A DNA stretch of 64,000 nt from G963665495 sp963665495 (GTDB taxonomy: Bacteria; Desulfobacterota; Desulfovibrionia; Desulfovibrionales; Desulfovibrionaceae), in NCBI GenBank assembly GCA_963665495.1, contig OY762289.1:4960001-5024000 (forward strand). Reading direction: 5' to 3'. The position numbers were made by a program, and so were the translations under genes. Of the stretch, positions 25,153 through 34,577 are shown in pieces (position 1 is the stretch's first letter; every line of letters starts with the position of its first letter). The notes under the pieces were generated by a model that was not told the origin of the DNA, ran no database searches, and saw only the letters and a program-made list of their open reading frames with translations.

Positions 25153-25869
25153 CTACAAGCGTGCTGGCCGGGATCCGAAAATATCCGTTCCGACGCGTAC
25201 GATGGTCGCGCCTTCGGCAACGGCGTATTCCAGATCACCGGACATTCCCATGGATAACTGGGGCAGTGAAATGCCAATCTCCGCCTCAAGCCTGTCCCGC
25301 AGAGCACGCAAACCGGCAAAATAGGGCCTTGCCGCTTCGGGCGCATCAAAAAACGGGGGAATGCACATCAAGCCTTCAAGCGCCAGACCAGGCATTTCGA
25401 GGAGCGCTTCAACGAGCCCCGGCGCATCGTCTTCAGCCACTCCCGCCTTTTGCGGTTCGTTCCCGACATTCACCTGAATGAGAACTTTTTGACGCTTATT
25501 CAGCTTGTTAGCACTTTTATGCAATGACTGGGCCAGTTTTTCAGAGTCCACCGTGTGTATCAGATCGAATTGTCCGGCGACGAACTTGGCTTTGTTGGAT
25601 TGCAGGTGGCCGATGAAGTGCCAGTGCAGAGAAAGTTCCTGGAGCTGCTCCTGTTTGGTCATGGCTTCCTGAACGTAATTCTCACCGAATTCGACGTGGC
25701 CATGTGCAGCTAAAGTGCTAATTTTTTCAATTGGTTGATATTTAGATACGGCAAGAAGCGTCACAGAATCCGGAGCGCGTCCGGCCTTTCTGGCGGAATC
25801 CGCCACACGCTCCCGGACGTGTTCGTAACCGGCAATAAGCTGTGCCGCATCAAAGGTGTTGGTTTGCAT
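25153..25869 (-). CDS. yggS: Pyridoxal-phosphate homeostasis protein (YggS/PLPBP family)
   Basis: 238 residues from the ATG at 25869, which has AGGAG at five bases; the more upstream GTG is not supported. The PLP lysine is in LLAVSKYQP, then FGENYVQE, WHFIGHLQSNK, IHTVDS and the late SMGMSGDLEYAV motif, all standard. A fold-type III PLP-binding protein without enzyme activity that buffers the cofactor. It lies directly before motA on the same strand and after era, an unusual linkage to motility. Confidence 0.93.
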   Translation of the reverse strand: MQTNTFDAAQLIAGYEHVRERVADSARKAGRAPDSVTLLAVSKYQPIEKISTLAAHGHVEFGENYVQEAMTKQEQLQELSLHWHFIGHLQSNKAKFVAGQFDLIHTVDSEKLAQSLHKSANKLNKRQKVLIQVNVGNEPQKAGVAEDDAPGLVEALLEMPGLALEGLMCIPPFFDAPEAARPYFAGLRALRDRLEAEIGISLPQLSMGMSGDLEYAVAEGATIVRVGTDIFGSRPARL

Positions 25870-26031
25870 GGTCGCTCCTGCTGCTGAAACCTGCACAACA
25901 CATATCGTAAGGTTAAGATATCGTCTAGACTTTGTCTTGCATTTTATTGCACGAAGACGGGGAAATACGCGGCAAAAACAGCAGCGCGGATGTGCGGCAG
26001 GTTGCTTAAGAAAAATCCCGGATGGGAAAGT

Positions 26032-26949
26032 TTATACCGGATACCCGAGCTGGCGGAGGAAGGACGGGTTCTCTGTCCAGCCTTCGCGGACTTTGACAAA
26101 CAGCTCCAGGTAAACCTTTTTTTCCAAAAAGGACTCCAGATCCTTGCGCGCCAGTGTCCCCACTTCTTTCAGGCCCTGGCCCTTGTGGCCGATGACGATG
26201 GCTTTGTGGGATTGCTTGGAGACGTAAATAATGGCGGAAACGGAAACCAGTTCGGAGTCTTCCGGTTCGTCCCAGCCTTCGATGTCCACGGCGATTGAGT
26301 AAGGCAGTTCCTGCCTGAGCCGGTTGAAGAGCTTTTCGCGTACCAGTTCGGCGGCCATAAACCGCATGGGCAGGGTCGTCAGCTGGTCCGCCGGATACAT
26401 GGGCGCGTTCTCGGGGAGAAAGCCGAGCACGGCCTGCAGCAGCGGTTCCAGTCCGGCGCCTGTGAGCGCCGAGATGGGGAAAATCTCCACACCGGGAAAT
26501 TCTTCGCTCAGCCGGGAAAGCAGCGGCAGCATTTTGGACTTGTCGTGGAACATGTCGATTTTATTCAGGGCAATCACAACCGGCTGACCGGCCTGAAGCG
26601 AATATTTGACGTGCTGCAGATCAGGTTCCAGAGCCTGGGGTTTGGAAACGTACAGGTTCGCATCCAGAACCAGAATGATGCCGTCGGCGCTGGCCATGGA
26701 CTGTTTGGCCACATCCACCAGAATTTTATACAAGCGGCCGCGACGTTCGTGCAGTCCGGGAGTATCGAAAAAGATCAGCTGCGCATCGTCCAGGGTGAGA
26801 ATCCCTGTGATCTGGTTGCGCGTTGTCTGGGGTTTGGACGTGACAATAGCCAGCTTTTCCCCGAGATAGGCATTGAACAGAGTGGACTTTCCGGCATTGG
26901 CCGGACCGGCAAGGGCAATACACCCGCATTTATAGACATCGTTGCTCAT
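26032..26949 (-). CDS. era: Ribosome-assembly GTPase Era
   Basis: 305 residues, normal Era. G1 GPANAGKSTLFNAYLG (about 15-30), G2 QTTRNQITG, G3 DTPGLHERR, G4 NKID and G5 ISALTGAG; then a KH domain with the Era signature IVIGHKGQGLKEVGTLARKDLE. It binds the 3' end of 16S rRNA in 30S maturation. Divergent from the small gene at 27186. Confidence 0.96.
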   Translation of the reverse strand: MSNDVYKCGCIALAGPANAGKSTLFNAYLGEKLAIVTSKPQTTRNQITGILTLDDAQLIFFDTPGLHERRGRLYKILVDVAKQSMASADGIILVLDANLYVSKPQALEPDLQHVKYSLQAGQPVVIALNKIDMFHDKSKMLPLLSRLSEEFPGVEIFPISALTGAGLEPLLQAVLGFLPENAPMYPADQLTTLPMRFMAAELVREKLFNRLRQELPYSIAVDIEGWDEPEDSELVSVSAIIYVSKQSHKAIVIGHKGQGLKEVGTLARKDLESFLEKKVYLELFVKVREGWTENPSFLRQLGYPV

Positions 26950-27113
26950 GGACTTTTCATTCGCTGAAAGTCGGGCTTTGTCAAGGAAAAGTCCAGGGAA
27001 TCGGTGCGTTTCCTTTTCTTGGACCGATGGCTCATTGCCGCAGCGAAAAAGGTACGGGAAAATTATCGTATGCGTTGTCCGCTTTGTCCGTCTGTTACCC
27101 CTGCATTCGCAAA

Positions 27114-27131
27114 CAATTTGTATACAAATTG
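27114..27131. promoter_or_regulatory. Perfect 18-bp palindrome, candidate operator
   Basis: CAATTTGTATACAAATTG reads the same on both strands and lies 54 bases upstream of the gene at 27186, in the divergent region with era. Size and position fit a dimeric repressor site. The core TATACAAATTG recurs at 53937-53947, upstream of the SAM hydroxide adenosyltransferase family gene. The binding protein is unknown. Confidence 0.5.
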
Positions 27132-27185
27132 CTTATTGTATGAGATAATTAATAAAATCTGGAGCTTTGTATTCAGGGGGAAAAT

Positions 27186-27440
27186 ATGACGCGGAAAGTG
27201 AAGTCGGTACGGGTGCCGGTGGAATTGGCGGAGCTGGATTTGTCCGGGATCATTAAAGAATGTGAAAAATACCTGCGCGATCTCGAATCCGCGACCATGC
27301 TGAAACAGCAGGGCAACAAGGACGCTGCGGAAGCGTTGCTCCGGGCTCGCGAGATCGACCTGGGGCGCAAGGTGGCTCTCAAGGTATGGCAGGCGCGCGT
27401 CTATTATGGCAAGCATGGCGGCGAGGCCGAAGCAGAATAA
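27186..27440 (+). CDS. Small conserved hypothetical protein
   Basis: 84 residues, not recognised. Charged and probably all-helical after the first 20 residues (LDLSGIIKECEKYLRDLE, then ALLRAREIDLGRKVALKVWQARVYY). The ATG follows AGGGGG. No signal or membrane segment. It follows the 18-bp palindrome at 27114 and precedes the aminotransferase by 119 bases. Function unknown. Confidence 0.6.
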   Translation: MTRKVKSVRVPVELAELDLSGIIKECEKYLRDLESATMLKQQGNKDAAEALLRAREIDLGRKVALKVWQARVYYGKHGGEAEAE

Positions 27441-27559
27441 TCCTGCAATCCATACCGCCAAAGGTATTTACCTTATTGTCCGTTTGCAATAGGTTGGGTT
27501 GCCGGTCCGCAATGGACAGCTTTTCCGATCACTCTAGCAAGCAATAAGGAACCCGAGCC

Positions 27560-28735
27560 ATGCGTATTTCTGAGAGAATGCAACGCGTCAAGCCTTCGGC
27601 GACCATGGCTGTGAATGCAAAAGCCATGGAACTGCGGGCGCAAGGTCGAGAGATCATCAGCCTTTCCGTAGGCGAGCCTGATTTTCAAACTCCCGAGCAC
27701 ATCTGCCAGGCTGGTATCAAAGCCATAGAAGAAGGATTTACCCGCTACACGCAGGTCCCGGGCATTCCTGAACTGCGGCAGGCAATCGCCGGCTACTTCA
27801 AACGCTATTACAACGTGGACGCGACTTCGGACTCCACCATCGTCTGCAACGGCGGCAAACAGGCCCTGTACAATATTTTCATGGCCATTCTGAACCCCGG
27901 CGACGAAGTCCTGATCCCTGCTCCGTACTGGGTCAGCTATCCGGCCATGGTTCTGCTGGCCGACGGCGTGCCTGTCAGCGTGCCCACCAAGGCGGAAAAC
28001 GATTTCAAGGTCACCATTGCCGATCTGGAAAAGAGCATCACCAGCAAGACCAAAGCGCTGATTCTCAATTCGCCTTCCAATCCGACCGGTTGCCATCTTT
28101 CGAAAGCCGAGGCGGAAGCCATCGCTGATTTCGCCATGTCTAAAGATATTTTCATCATTTCGGACGAAATCTACGATCAGCTGGTGTACCCTCCTGGTGA
28201 ATATCTTTCCCTGTCCGTACTGTGGGAGAAAAACCCCGAAAAAATCGCCGTGGTCAACGGCCTGGCCAAAAGTTTCGCCGCCACGGGCTGGCGCGTGGGA
28301 TACACGCTCGGCCATCCGGACCTGATCAAGGCCATGAGCAAGCTGCAGGGTCAGAGTACGTCCAATATCTGTTCCATTGCCCAGAAAGCCGCTGTAGCTG
28401 CGTTGACCGGCCCCTGCGACCACCTGGAGCTGATGCGCAAGACCTACGAACGCCGCCGCGATCTGGTCCTGGACGTTATCCGTACGTGGAAAGACGCCGT
28501 CTGCCCCAAACCCGAGGGCGCTTTCTATGTTTTTCCGATTGTTGACGCCTACTATGATGCGTCCGCTCCGGATTCCGCCGCCCTCTGCACCAAATTGCTC
28601 GAAGAAGCGGGCGTGGCCCTGGTTCCGGGTTCGGCCTTCGGCGAAGACCGCGCCATCCGGATTTCCTACGCCACGTCGGACGAAGTGCTGCTGGAGGCTC
28701 TGGACAAGGTGGGCAAAGTTCTGCTGAAAAAATAG
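27560..28735 (+). CDS. aspC: PLP-dependent aspartate aminotransferase (class I, AspB type)
   Basis: 391 residues. Fold-type I aminotransferase with SVGEPDFQTPEHI near 34-46, NGGKQALYNI (94-103), the SPSNPTGC Asn motif, DEIYDQLVYP, and the PLP lysine in NGLAKSFAATGWRVGY near 233-248. The C-terminal Arg is in RISYATS. The pattern fits bacterial Ib aspartate aminotransferases, which may also accept prephenate. AAGGA precedes the ATG. A strong terminator follows at 28821. Confidence 0.92.
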   Translation: MRISERMQRVKPSATMAVNAKAMELRAQGREIISLSVGEPDFQTPEHICQAGIKAIEEGFTRYTQVPGIPELRQAIAGYFKRYYNVDATSDSTIVCNGGKQALYNIFMAILNPGDEVLIPAPYWVSYPAMVLLADGVPVSVPTKAENDFKVTIADLEKSITSKTKALILNSPSNPTGCHLSKAEAEAIADFAMSKDIFIISDEIYDQLVYPPGEYLSLSVLWEKNPEKIAVVNGLAKSFAATGWRVGYTLGHPDLIKAMSKLQGQSTSNICSIAQKAAVAALTGPCDHLELMRKTYERRRDLVLDVIRTWKDAVCPKPEGAFYVFPIVDAYYDASAPDSAALCTKLLEEAGVALVPGSAFGEDRAIRISYATSDEVLLEALDKVGKVLLKK

Positions 28736-28820
28736 TCTGTTAGAGAACGCCGACTCAAGGGCGGCTGCGCTGGGTGCAATCGCGTCAGGCCGCAGCAGAT
28801 TGATTTGAAAAAGTATCCAT

Positions 28821-28861
28821 GGGAGCAAAAAGGTTTCGGCCTTTTTGCTCCCGTTTTTTTT
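28821..28861 (+). terminator. Rho-independent terminator after aspC
   Basis: Arms GGGAGCAAAAAGG and CCTTTTTGCTCCC are perfectly complementary over 13 bases around a six-base loop, followed by eight T residues. It lies 86 bases after the aspC stop. Confidence 0.93.
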
Positions 28862-29297
28862 GCTTCGGAAGGCGGTTTTTTTAAAGGATTTCGCAGCGTC
28901 TCGCCGTACTGACCGGATTGTTTCAGTGCTGTCAATTGTCCATGGTAGGGAATGCCAGGTCAGACATATTCTCCTTGATAAACTGGAAACGGCTAACGTA
29001 TATAACGCGAAAGAAATGTACTTTGATACGCGTATTCAATGAGTTGCCTACGGCTGCGTATCAGTACGTATGAGGCCGTCTTTAGGGAGGCCTTTATGAT
29101 CCGTTACCCTGGCCTTCCATAAAGAATATCCAGCGGAATATCGCGTGAGATATTGCGGTAAAATAAGCTCGCTTCAAATAGTTTTTTTGTCAGAGTATTC
29201 AGTATGATAAACTGTTATGAATCAAATCAGGGTAAACAAAATGCCTTGTATCTTCGCAGCTATTGTTGCGTATAAATCGCATTAAGGAGTACGGTCG
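28862..29297. other. 436-base region upstream of the histidine kinase
   Basis: No gene seen. Holds two direct copies of GAATATC (29124-29130 and 29136-29142) and an inverted repeat AATATC-6-GATATT at 29137-29154; also CTTTATG and CATAAAG arms around 29092-29124. These may be operators for the two-component genes that follow. No sigma-54 promoter (GG-N10-GC) was found that could be defended. Confidence 0.4.
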
Positions 29298-30782
29298 TTG
29301 CTGAAAAAAAGGAAGCAGGACACAGGGCGCACCTTTGGGATCACCAAGATTCTTTCCTGGAGTTCGGTTGCATTAATTTTTGCCTCCGGCTTGTTCATGT
29401 CCATCGTCATTGCCAACTATGCGCGCGATATCCTGCTGGAAAAACAGCAGGAATTTGCCAAATTACTTGTGGAGAATCTGAACCAGCAGATTTACCGCAG
29501 GTTTACGCTGCCGACCATCCTGGGCGTGGGCTACATTGCCCTGGAGGAGGAAGAGCAGTTCAAGCGGTTGGACCAGGTTGTCCGCTGGAGTACGCACGGA
29601 CTGCATATGCAGGAGCTGCGCGTCTATGGGCATGAGATGGTTGTTTCCTATTCGACCGACGTCAGCCATGTGGGCAGAAAGGATCTGGCGGGAGAATCCG
29701 TTCGCCAGGCGCTGGAAGGCAAAGCCAGCTTCCAGATCATCAGCAAGGTCTCTCCGTTTTGGGCCATTTTTCAACTGGGCATCCAGCCGGGCACGGTGAT
29801 TCTGCGGACCATTTATCCCCTGCGGGATGAAAGCGGCGGCCTGCGGGGAAACAAGGAAGAAAAGTATATTATGGGCGTGCTGGAGGTGTTCCAGGACATT
29901 ACCAAAGATTATGAAACCGTGATCCGGTTCCAGTGGCTGATCATCGCCACCACCCTGTTCACATGCATGGCCATGTCCGTGATCATGTTCATGATCATCC
30001 GGCGCGTGGACCGAATCAATGCCGAGCGCCAGGCGGACAAGGAACGTCTGGAACGCGAGCTGCACCAAAACGAAAAACTGGTCAGCATGGGGCGCATGGT
30101 GGCCAGCATCGCGCATGAAATCCGCAATCCTCTGGGTATTATTCGCAGCAGCGCGGAGTTGCTCTTGTCCCGTGCGTCCGGGCAGGACGCTCTGACGTCC
30201 AAGATTCTGCAGGCCATATTTGATGAAGCCAAACGGTTGAGCCAGACCGTGGGCGATTTTCTGGATTATGCGCGTCCGCAGCAGCCCAAGCAGGATCGCG
30301 TGGATCTGGCGAATGTTCTGGATCAGGCCCTGGGCTTTCTGGAGGGCGAGTTCAAAAAAAGCGGCGTCGTGATTGTAAGGCGCTTTGCACCGGGCCTGCT
30401 GGTCCTTGGAGATAAGGATTTGCTCTACCGCGCGTTCTACAATATCATCATCAACGGCGTACAGGCCCTGCAGGGCGAGGATAACGCTTGCGCCAAAAAG
30501 GCGTCCATGGAAGATGCGCAGCCCTGCGGTACCATAGTTATCGAGGCCGAACATAAGAGCGATCTGATCATCGTCCGCTTTCTGGATTCCGGGCCTGGCT
30601 TTGACACCAAACAGATATCCAAAATGCTTGATCCATTTTTTACCACCAAGGATACCGGCACCGGCCTGGGGCTGGCCATCGTCAACAACATCGTCAAAAA
30701 TCACCAGGGCGGCATGGACATCGACAACAACCCCGACGGCGGCGCCATCGTCACCTTCACCTTTCCGTCGTTGGCGGCGTAA
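29298..30782 (+). CDS. Membrane sensor histidine kinase (NtrB/ZraS-like)
   Basis: 494 residues. Start TTG at 29298 with AAGGAG eight bases upstream. Two membrane helices (about 20-40 and 215-235) enclose a periplasmic sensor domain of about 175 residues. The kinase core has the H-box SIAHEIRNPLGIIRSS (His near 276), N-box AFYNIIINGVQAL, and G-box GTGLGLAIVNNIVKNHQGG. Classical partner for a sigma-54 activator, which follows 204 bases later. The input signal is not evident. Confidence 0.92.
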   Translation: MLKKRKQDTGRTFGITKILSWSSVALIFASGLFMSIVIANYARDILLEKQQEFAKLLVENLNQQIYRRFTLPTILGVGYIALEEEEQFKRLDQVVRWSTHGLHMQELRVYGHEMVVSYSTDVSHVGRKDLAGESVRQALEGKASFQIISKVSPFWAIFQLGIQPGTVILRTIYPLRDESGGLRGNKEEKYIMGVLEVFQDITKDYETVIRFQWLIIATTLFTCMAMSVIMFMIIRRVDRINAERQADKERLERELHQNEKLVSMGRMVASIAHEIRNPLGIIRSSAELLLSRASGQDALTSKILQAIFDEAKRLSQTVGDFLDYARPQQPKQDRVDLANVLDQALGFLEGEFKKSGVVIVRRFAPGLLVLGDKDLLYRAFYNIIINGVQALQGEDNACAKKASMEDAQPCGTIVIEAEHKSDLIIVRFLDSGPGFDTKQISKMLDPFFTTKDTGTGLGLAIVNNIVKNHQGGMDIDNNPDGGAIVTFTFPSLAA

Positions 30783-30797
30783 CAAACAGGGCCTCCG

Positions 30798-30846
30798 GCT
30801 GCTTGAGGAACAGCGCGGATACGCGCTGGAGAGTTCCTTGAGCAGC
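30798..30846 (+). repeat. Long hairpin between kinase and regulator genes
   Basis: GCTGCT-TG-AGGAAC pairs with GTTCCT-TG-AGCAGC (two internal mismatches), enclosing a perfect AGCGCG-GATA-CGCGCT hairpin. It begins 16 bases after the kinase stop. There is no T run, so it is not a standard terminator; RNA processing or partial termination that sets kinase-to-regulator ratio is inferred. It is followed by a tandem 10-mer, GTGACGTTGA twice, at 30850-30869. Confidence 0.45.
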
Positions 30847-30986
30847 TTCAGTGACGTTGAGTGACGTTGACTGAAAGCGTTCATGCCCAGTCATCAGGTG
30901 CAATTTCCCCCGTACGCGGGGCCAGGGCAGAGCCCGTAACGGGATGTTTTGAAACCATATTTTTTTAGCAGCAGAAAAGGGACAGC

Positions 30987-32360
<1,374 letters not shown>

Positions 32361-32393
32361 GTTGTCTGATTACTTTTTTTCACTATTCGCGAG

Positions 32394-32441
32394 TCCAGGG
32401 CCGCTGCCCTGGCCGGGGAGTGAGGCGGGCAGCCCCACGAC
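32394..32441 (+). repeat. GC-rich double-hairpin intergenic element, copy A
   Basis: Consists of CCAGGG-loop-CCCTGG, a CCGGGG spacer, and a tail GGGCAGCCCCACGAC. The same arrangement, including the GCAGCCCCACGAC tail, occurs at 48114-48166. Located between the response regulator and alsS. Such elements are often spread through genomes of this family as terminator or REP-like repeats (recalled knowledge, not checked). Confidence 0.55.
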
Positions 32442-32462
32442 GTTTTTTTGAAAGGAGTATAT

Positions 32463-34109
32463 GTGAAAGCAGCAGAACTGATGGTCAGGTGTCTGGAGAA
32501 AGAGGGTGTCGAATGCATTTTCGGCCTGCCCGGCGAGGAGAACATTGATGTGATGGACGCGTTAAGGGATTCAAGCATACGCTTTGTGCTGACCCGTCAC
32601 GAACAGGGCGCGTCCTTTATGGCCGACATCTACGGCAGGTTGACCGGCAAGGCCGGCGTCTGCCTGGCCACCTTAGGCCCCGGAGCCATCAACCTTACCC
32701 TGGGCACTGCCGATGCCACCCTGGACAGCGCGCCGCTGGTGGCCATTTCCGGCCAGGCAAGCGTTGGAAGACTGTTCAAGGAGTCCCACCAAAATGTGGA
32801 CCTGGTGGAATTGTTTCGCCCGATTACCAAGTGGGCGTCGCGTATCGTGCTTCCGGAAACCACGCCGGAAATTGTCCGCAAGGCTTTCAAGCTGGCCCAG
32901 ACCGAACGTCCGGGCGCCACTTTGATCGTCTTTCCCGAAGATGTGGCCAAGCACGAGGTGAATGGGGCTCCCATGCGTCCGGCCCAACCCAAGCCCACTG
33001 CGCCCAATCCCGCCCAGCTCGGGCGCGCCCTGGCGCTGCTCTCCAATGCGAAAAATCCCATGATTCTGGCGGGATATGGCGTCTATCGCAACAACGCCGC
33101 CGAAGCCTTGACCCGCTTTGCCGCAAAGACCAATATCCCGGTGGCCACAACCTTCATGGCCAAGGGAGTCATTGACGACGACAATCCGCTCAGCCAGGGA
33201 GCTATCGGCTTCATGCGGCATGATTACGTCAATTTCGGCTTCGACAAAGCCGATGTGATCATCGCCGTAGGCTACGATCTGATAGAATACGCGCCGAAAA
33301 ATGTGAATCCGGGCAAAGATAAGAATATCATCCATGTTCATGTGAATCCGGCCGAAGTGGATGCCGCGTATGACGTACAGGTAGGTCTGCTGGGCGACAT
33401 CTCCGCCAGTCTGGATGCTTTGGGCAATGCGCTGGCCGAAGTTCACGGACGCCTGACCTGCGATATGGAAGCCTGCCGTATCCATGAGCTGCTCGGCCAG
33501 GAATTGGAGGAACATGAAAACGACGATTCGTTTCCCGTGAAACCACAGCGGCTGGTTATGGATACGCGCAAAGCCATGGGCAGGGACGACATCGTTCTCT
33601 GTGATACGGGCGCCCTGAAAATGTGGATGTCGCGACTGTATCCCTGCCACGCGCCCGGAACCTTCATTGTTTCCAATGGATTGGGAACCATGGGATTCGC
33701 GGTGCCCGGAGCCATTGCCGCCAAGCTGGCCCGGCCCGAGCGCAAGGTCTTGGCTGTCACGGGCGACGGCGGCTTCCTGATGAATTCGCAGGAACTGGAA
33801 ACCGCCAAACGCGAAAACCTGGCTTTCACCGTTTTGATCTGGCGCGACGATCATTACGGTTTGATCAAGTGGAAACAGGAACTCGAATTCGGCAGAGAAA
33901 GCTTTGTTAAATTTTCCAATCCGGATCTCGTACAATACGCAAACAGTTTCGGAATTAAGGCCTACAGTGTGACTGCGGCGGAAGAACTGCTGCCCACCCT
34001 GAAAAAAGCCTTGGATTCCAATGAACTGTGTGTTGTGGAATGTCCGGTGGATTATTCGGAAAATACCCGCCTGACCGACAAGCTCGGCGGGCTTATGGAT
34101 ACCTTGTAA
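32463..34109 (+). CDS. alsS: Thiamine-diphosphate acetolactate synthase, catabolic AlsS type
   Basis: 548 residues from a GTG at 32463, preceded five bases earlier by AAAGGAG; the upstream TTG overlaps this site and is rejected. The catalytic Glu is in RHEQGASFMADIYGR, then ISGQASVGRLFKESHQNVDLVELF, typical of AlsS, and the TPP motif GDGGFLMNSQELETAKREN near 440. It condenses two pyruvates to acetolactate. No FAD-dependent small subunit and no acetolactate decarboxylase gene is adjacent, so the role (branched-chain amino acid or overflow) is open. Other decarboxylases of the family are less likely. Confidence 0.88.
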   Translation: MKAAELMVRCLEKEGVECIFGLPGEENIDVMDALRDSSIRFVLTRHEQGASFMADIYGRLTGKAGVCLATLGPGAINLTLGTADATLDSAPLVAISGQASVGRLFKESHQNVDLVELFRPITKWASRIVLPETTPEIVRKAFKLAQTERPGATLIVFPEDVAKHEVNGAPMRPAQPKPTAPNPAQLGRALALLSNAKNPMILAGYGVYRNNAAEALTRFAAKTNIPVATTFMAKGVIDDDNPLSQGAIGFMRHDYVNFGFDKADVIIAVGYDLIEYAPKNVNPGKDKNIIHVHVNPAEVDAAYDVQVGLLGDISASLDALGNALAEVHGRLTCDMEACRIHELLGQELEEHENDDSFPVKPQRLVMDTRKAMGRDDIVLCDTGALKMWMSRLYPCHAPGTFIVSNGLGTMGFAVPGAIAAKLARPERKVLAVTGDGGFLMNSQELETAKRENLAFTVLIWRDDHYGLIKWKQELEFGRESFVKFSNPDLVQYANSFGIKAYSVTAAEELLPTLKKALDSNELCVVECPVDYSENTRLTDKLGGLMDTL

Positions 34110-34135
34110 ATGCGTTGACGCGCTGAGAGACGGTA

Positions 34136-34393
34136 ATGGAAGAAGAGATCAAGAAGACTTGGGAAGACAATCTGCATTGCGAAATTGCGGACGTACACGA
34201 ATGCGAACGGCTGGTGGACAACGTGCTGGTCTTTCAGGACCCGGAAGACCAGGAATACTACCTGGGAACCGTCTGGCTGGCAGATGAGGAAGACGCCGAG
34301 CATGACAGCTCCATCTCTGTGGGCGAATGTTTGTCCAGCTGCATCCTGCCCATCTCGTACTGTCCGTTTTGCGGTGAGAAACTGATTAAATAA
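34136..34393 (+). CDS. Small acidic protein with C-terminal CPFCG motif
   Basis: 85 residues, not recognised. Acidic overall, with Cys in NLHCEIADVHECE and a C-terminal ECLSSCILPISYCPFCGEKL, a rubredoxin-knuckle-like CPxCG that would bind zinc. It starts 26 bases after alsS and is followed by a strong hairpin at 34418, so it may be in the alsS transcript. Function unknown. Confidence 0.65.
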   Translation: MEEEIKKTWEDNLHCEIADVHECERLVDNVLVFQDPEDQEYYLGTVWLADEEDAEHDSSISVGECLSSCILPISYCPFCGEKLIK

Positions 34394-34417
34394 CATAAGT
34401 CAGGAATGCTTCCGGCG

Positions 34418-34450
34418 CCTTAAACCCCTTTTTGAAAAAGGGGTTTAAGG
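34418..34450. terminator. Perfect 16-bp hairpin after the small Cys protein gene
   Basis: CCTTAAACCCCTTTTT and AAAAAGGGGTTTAAGG are perfectly complementary over 16 bases with a one-base centre. It lies 25 bases after the stop codon at 34393. The T run is inside the stem, so it can act as a terminator only in the sense of a strong pause; transcript end or RNA-stabilising role is inferred. Confidence 0.55.
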
Positions 34451-34577
34451 ATCCCCAAAAACGTTTACCTGGAGATATTACGAAGATCTGACTGGTAAAA
34501 TATTGTGGGTCTGCGGGGATCATCCCCCCCAGCCGGGTTTGAGGAAATTCCTCAATTGCTTCCCCTCTCTAGTCCCA

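Noticed and set aside
27473..28828. 451-residue open frame antisense to aspC
   Set aside because: Shadow frame; it runs through the intergenic DNA and has no recognisable domain.
29463..30884. 473-residue open frame antisense to the histidine kinase
   Set aside because: Shadow of a well-defined kinase gene.
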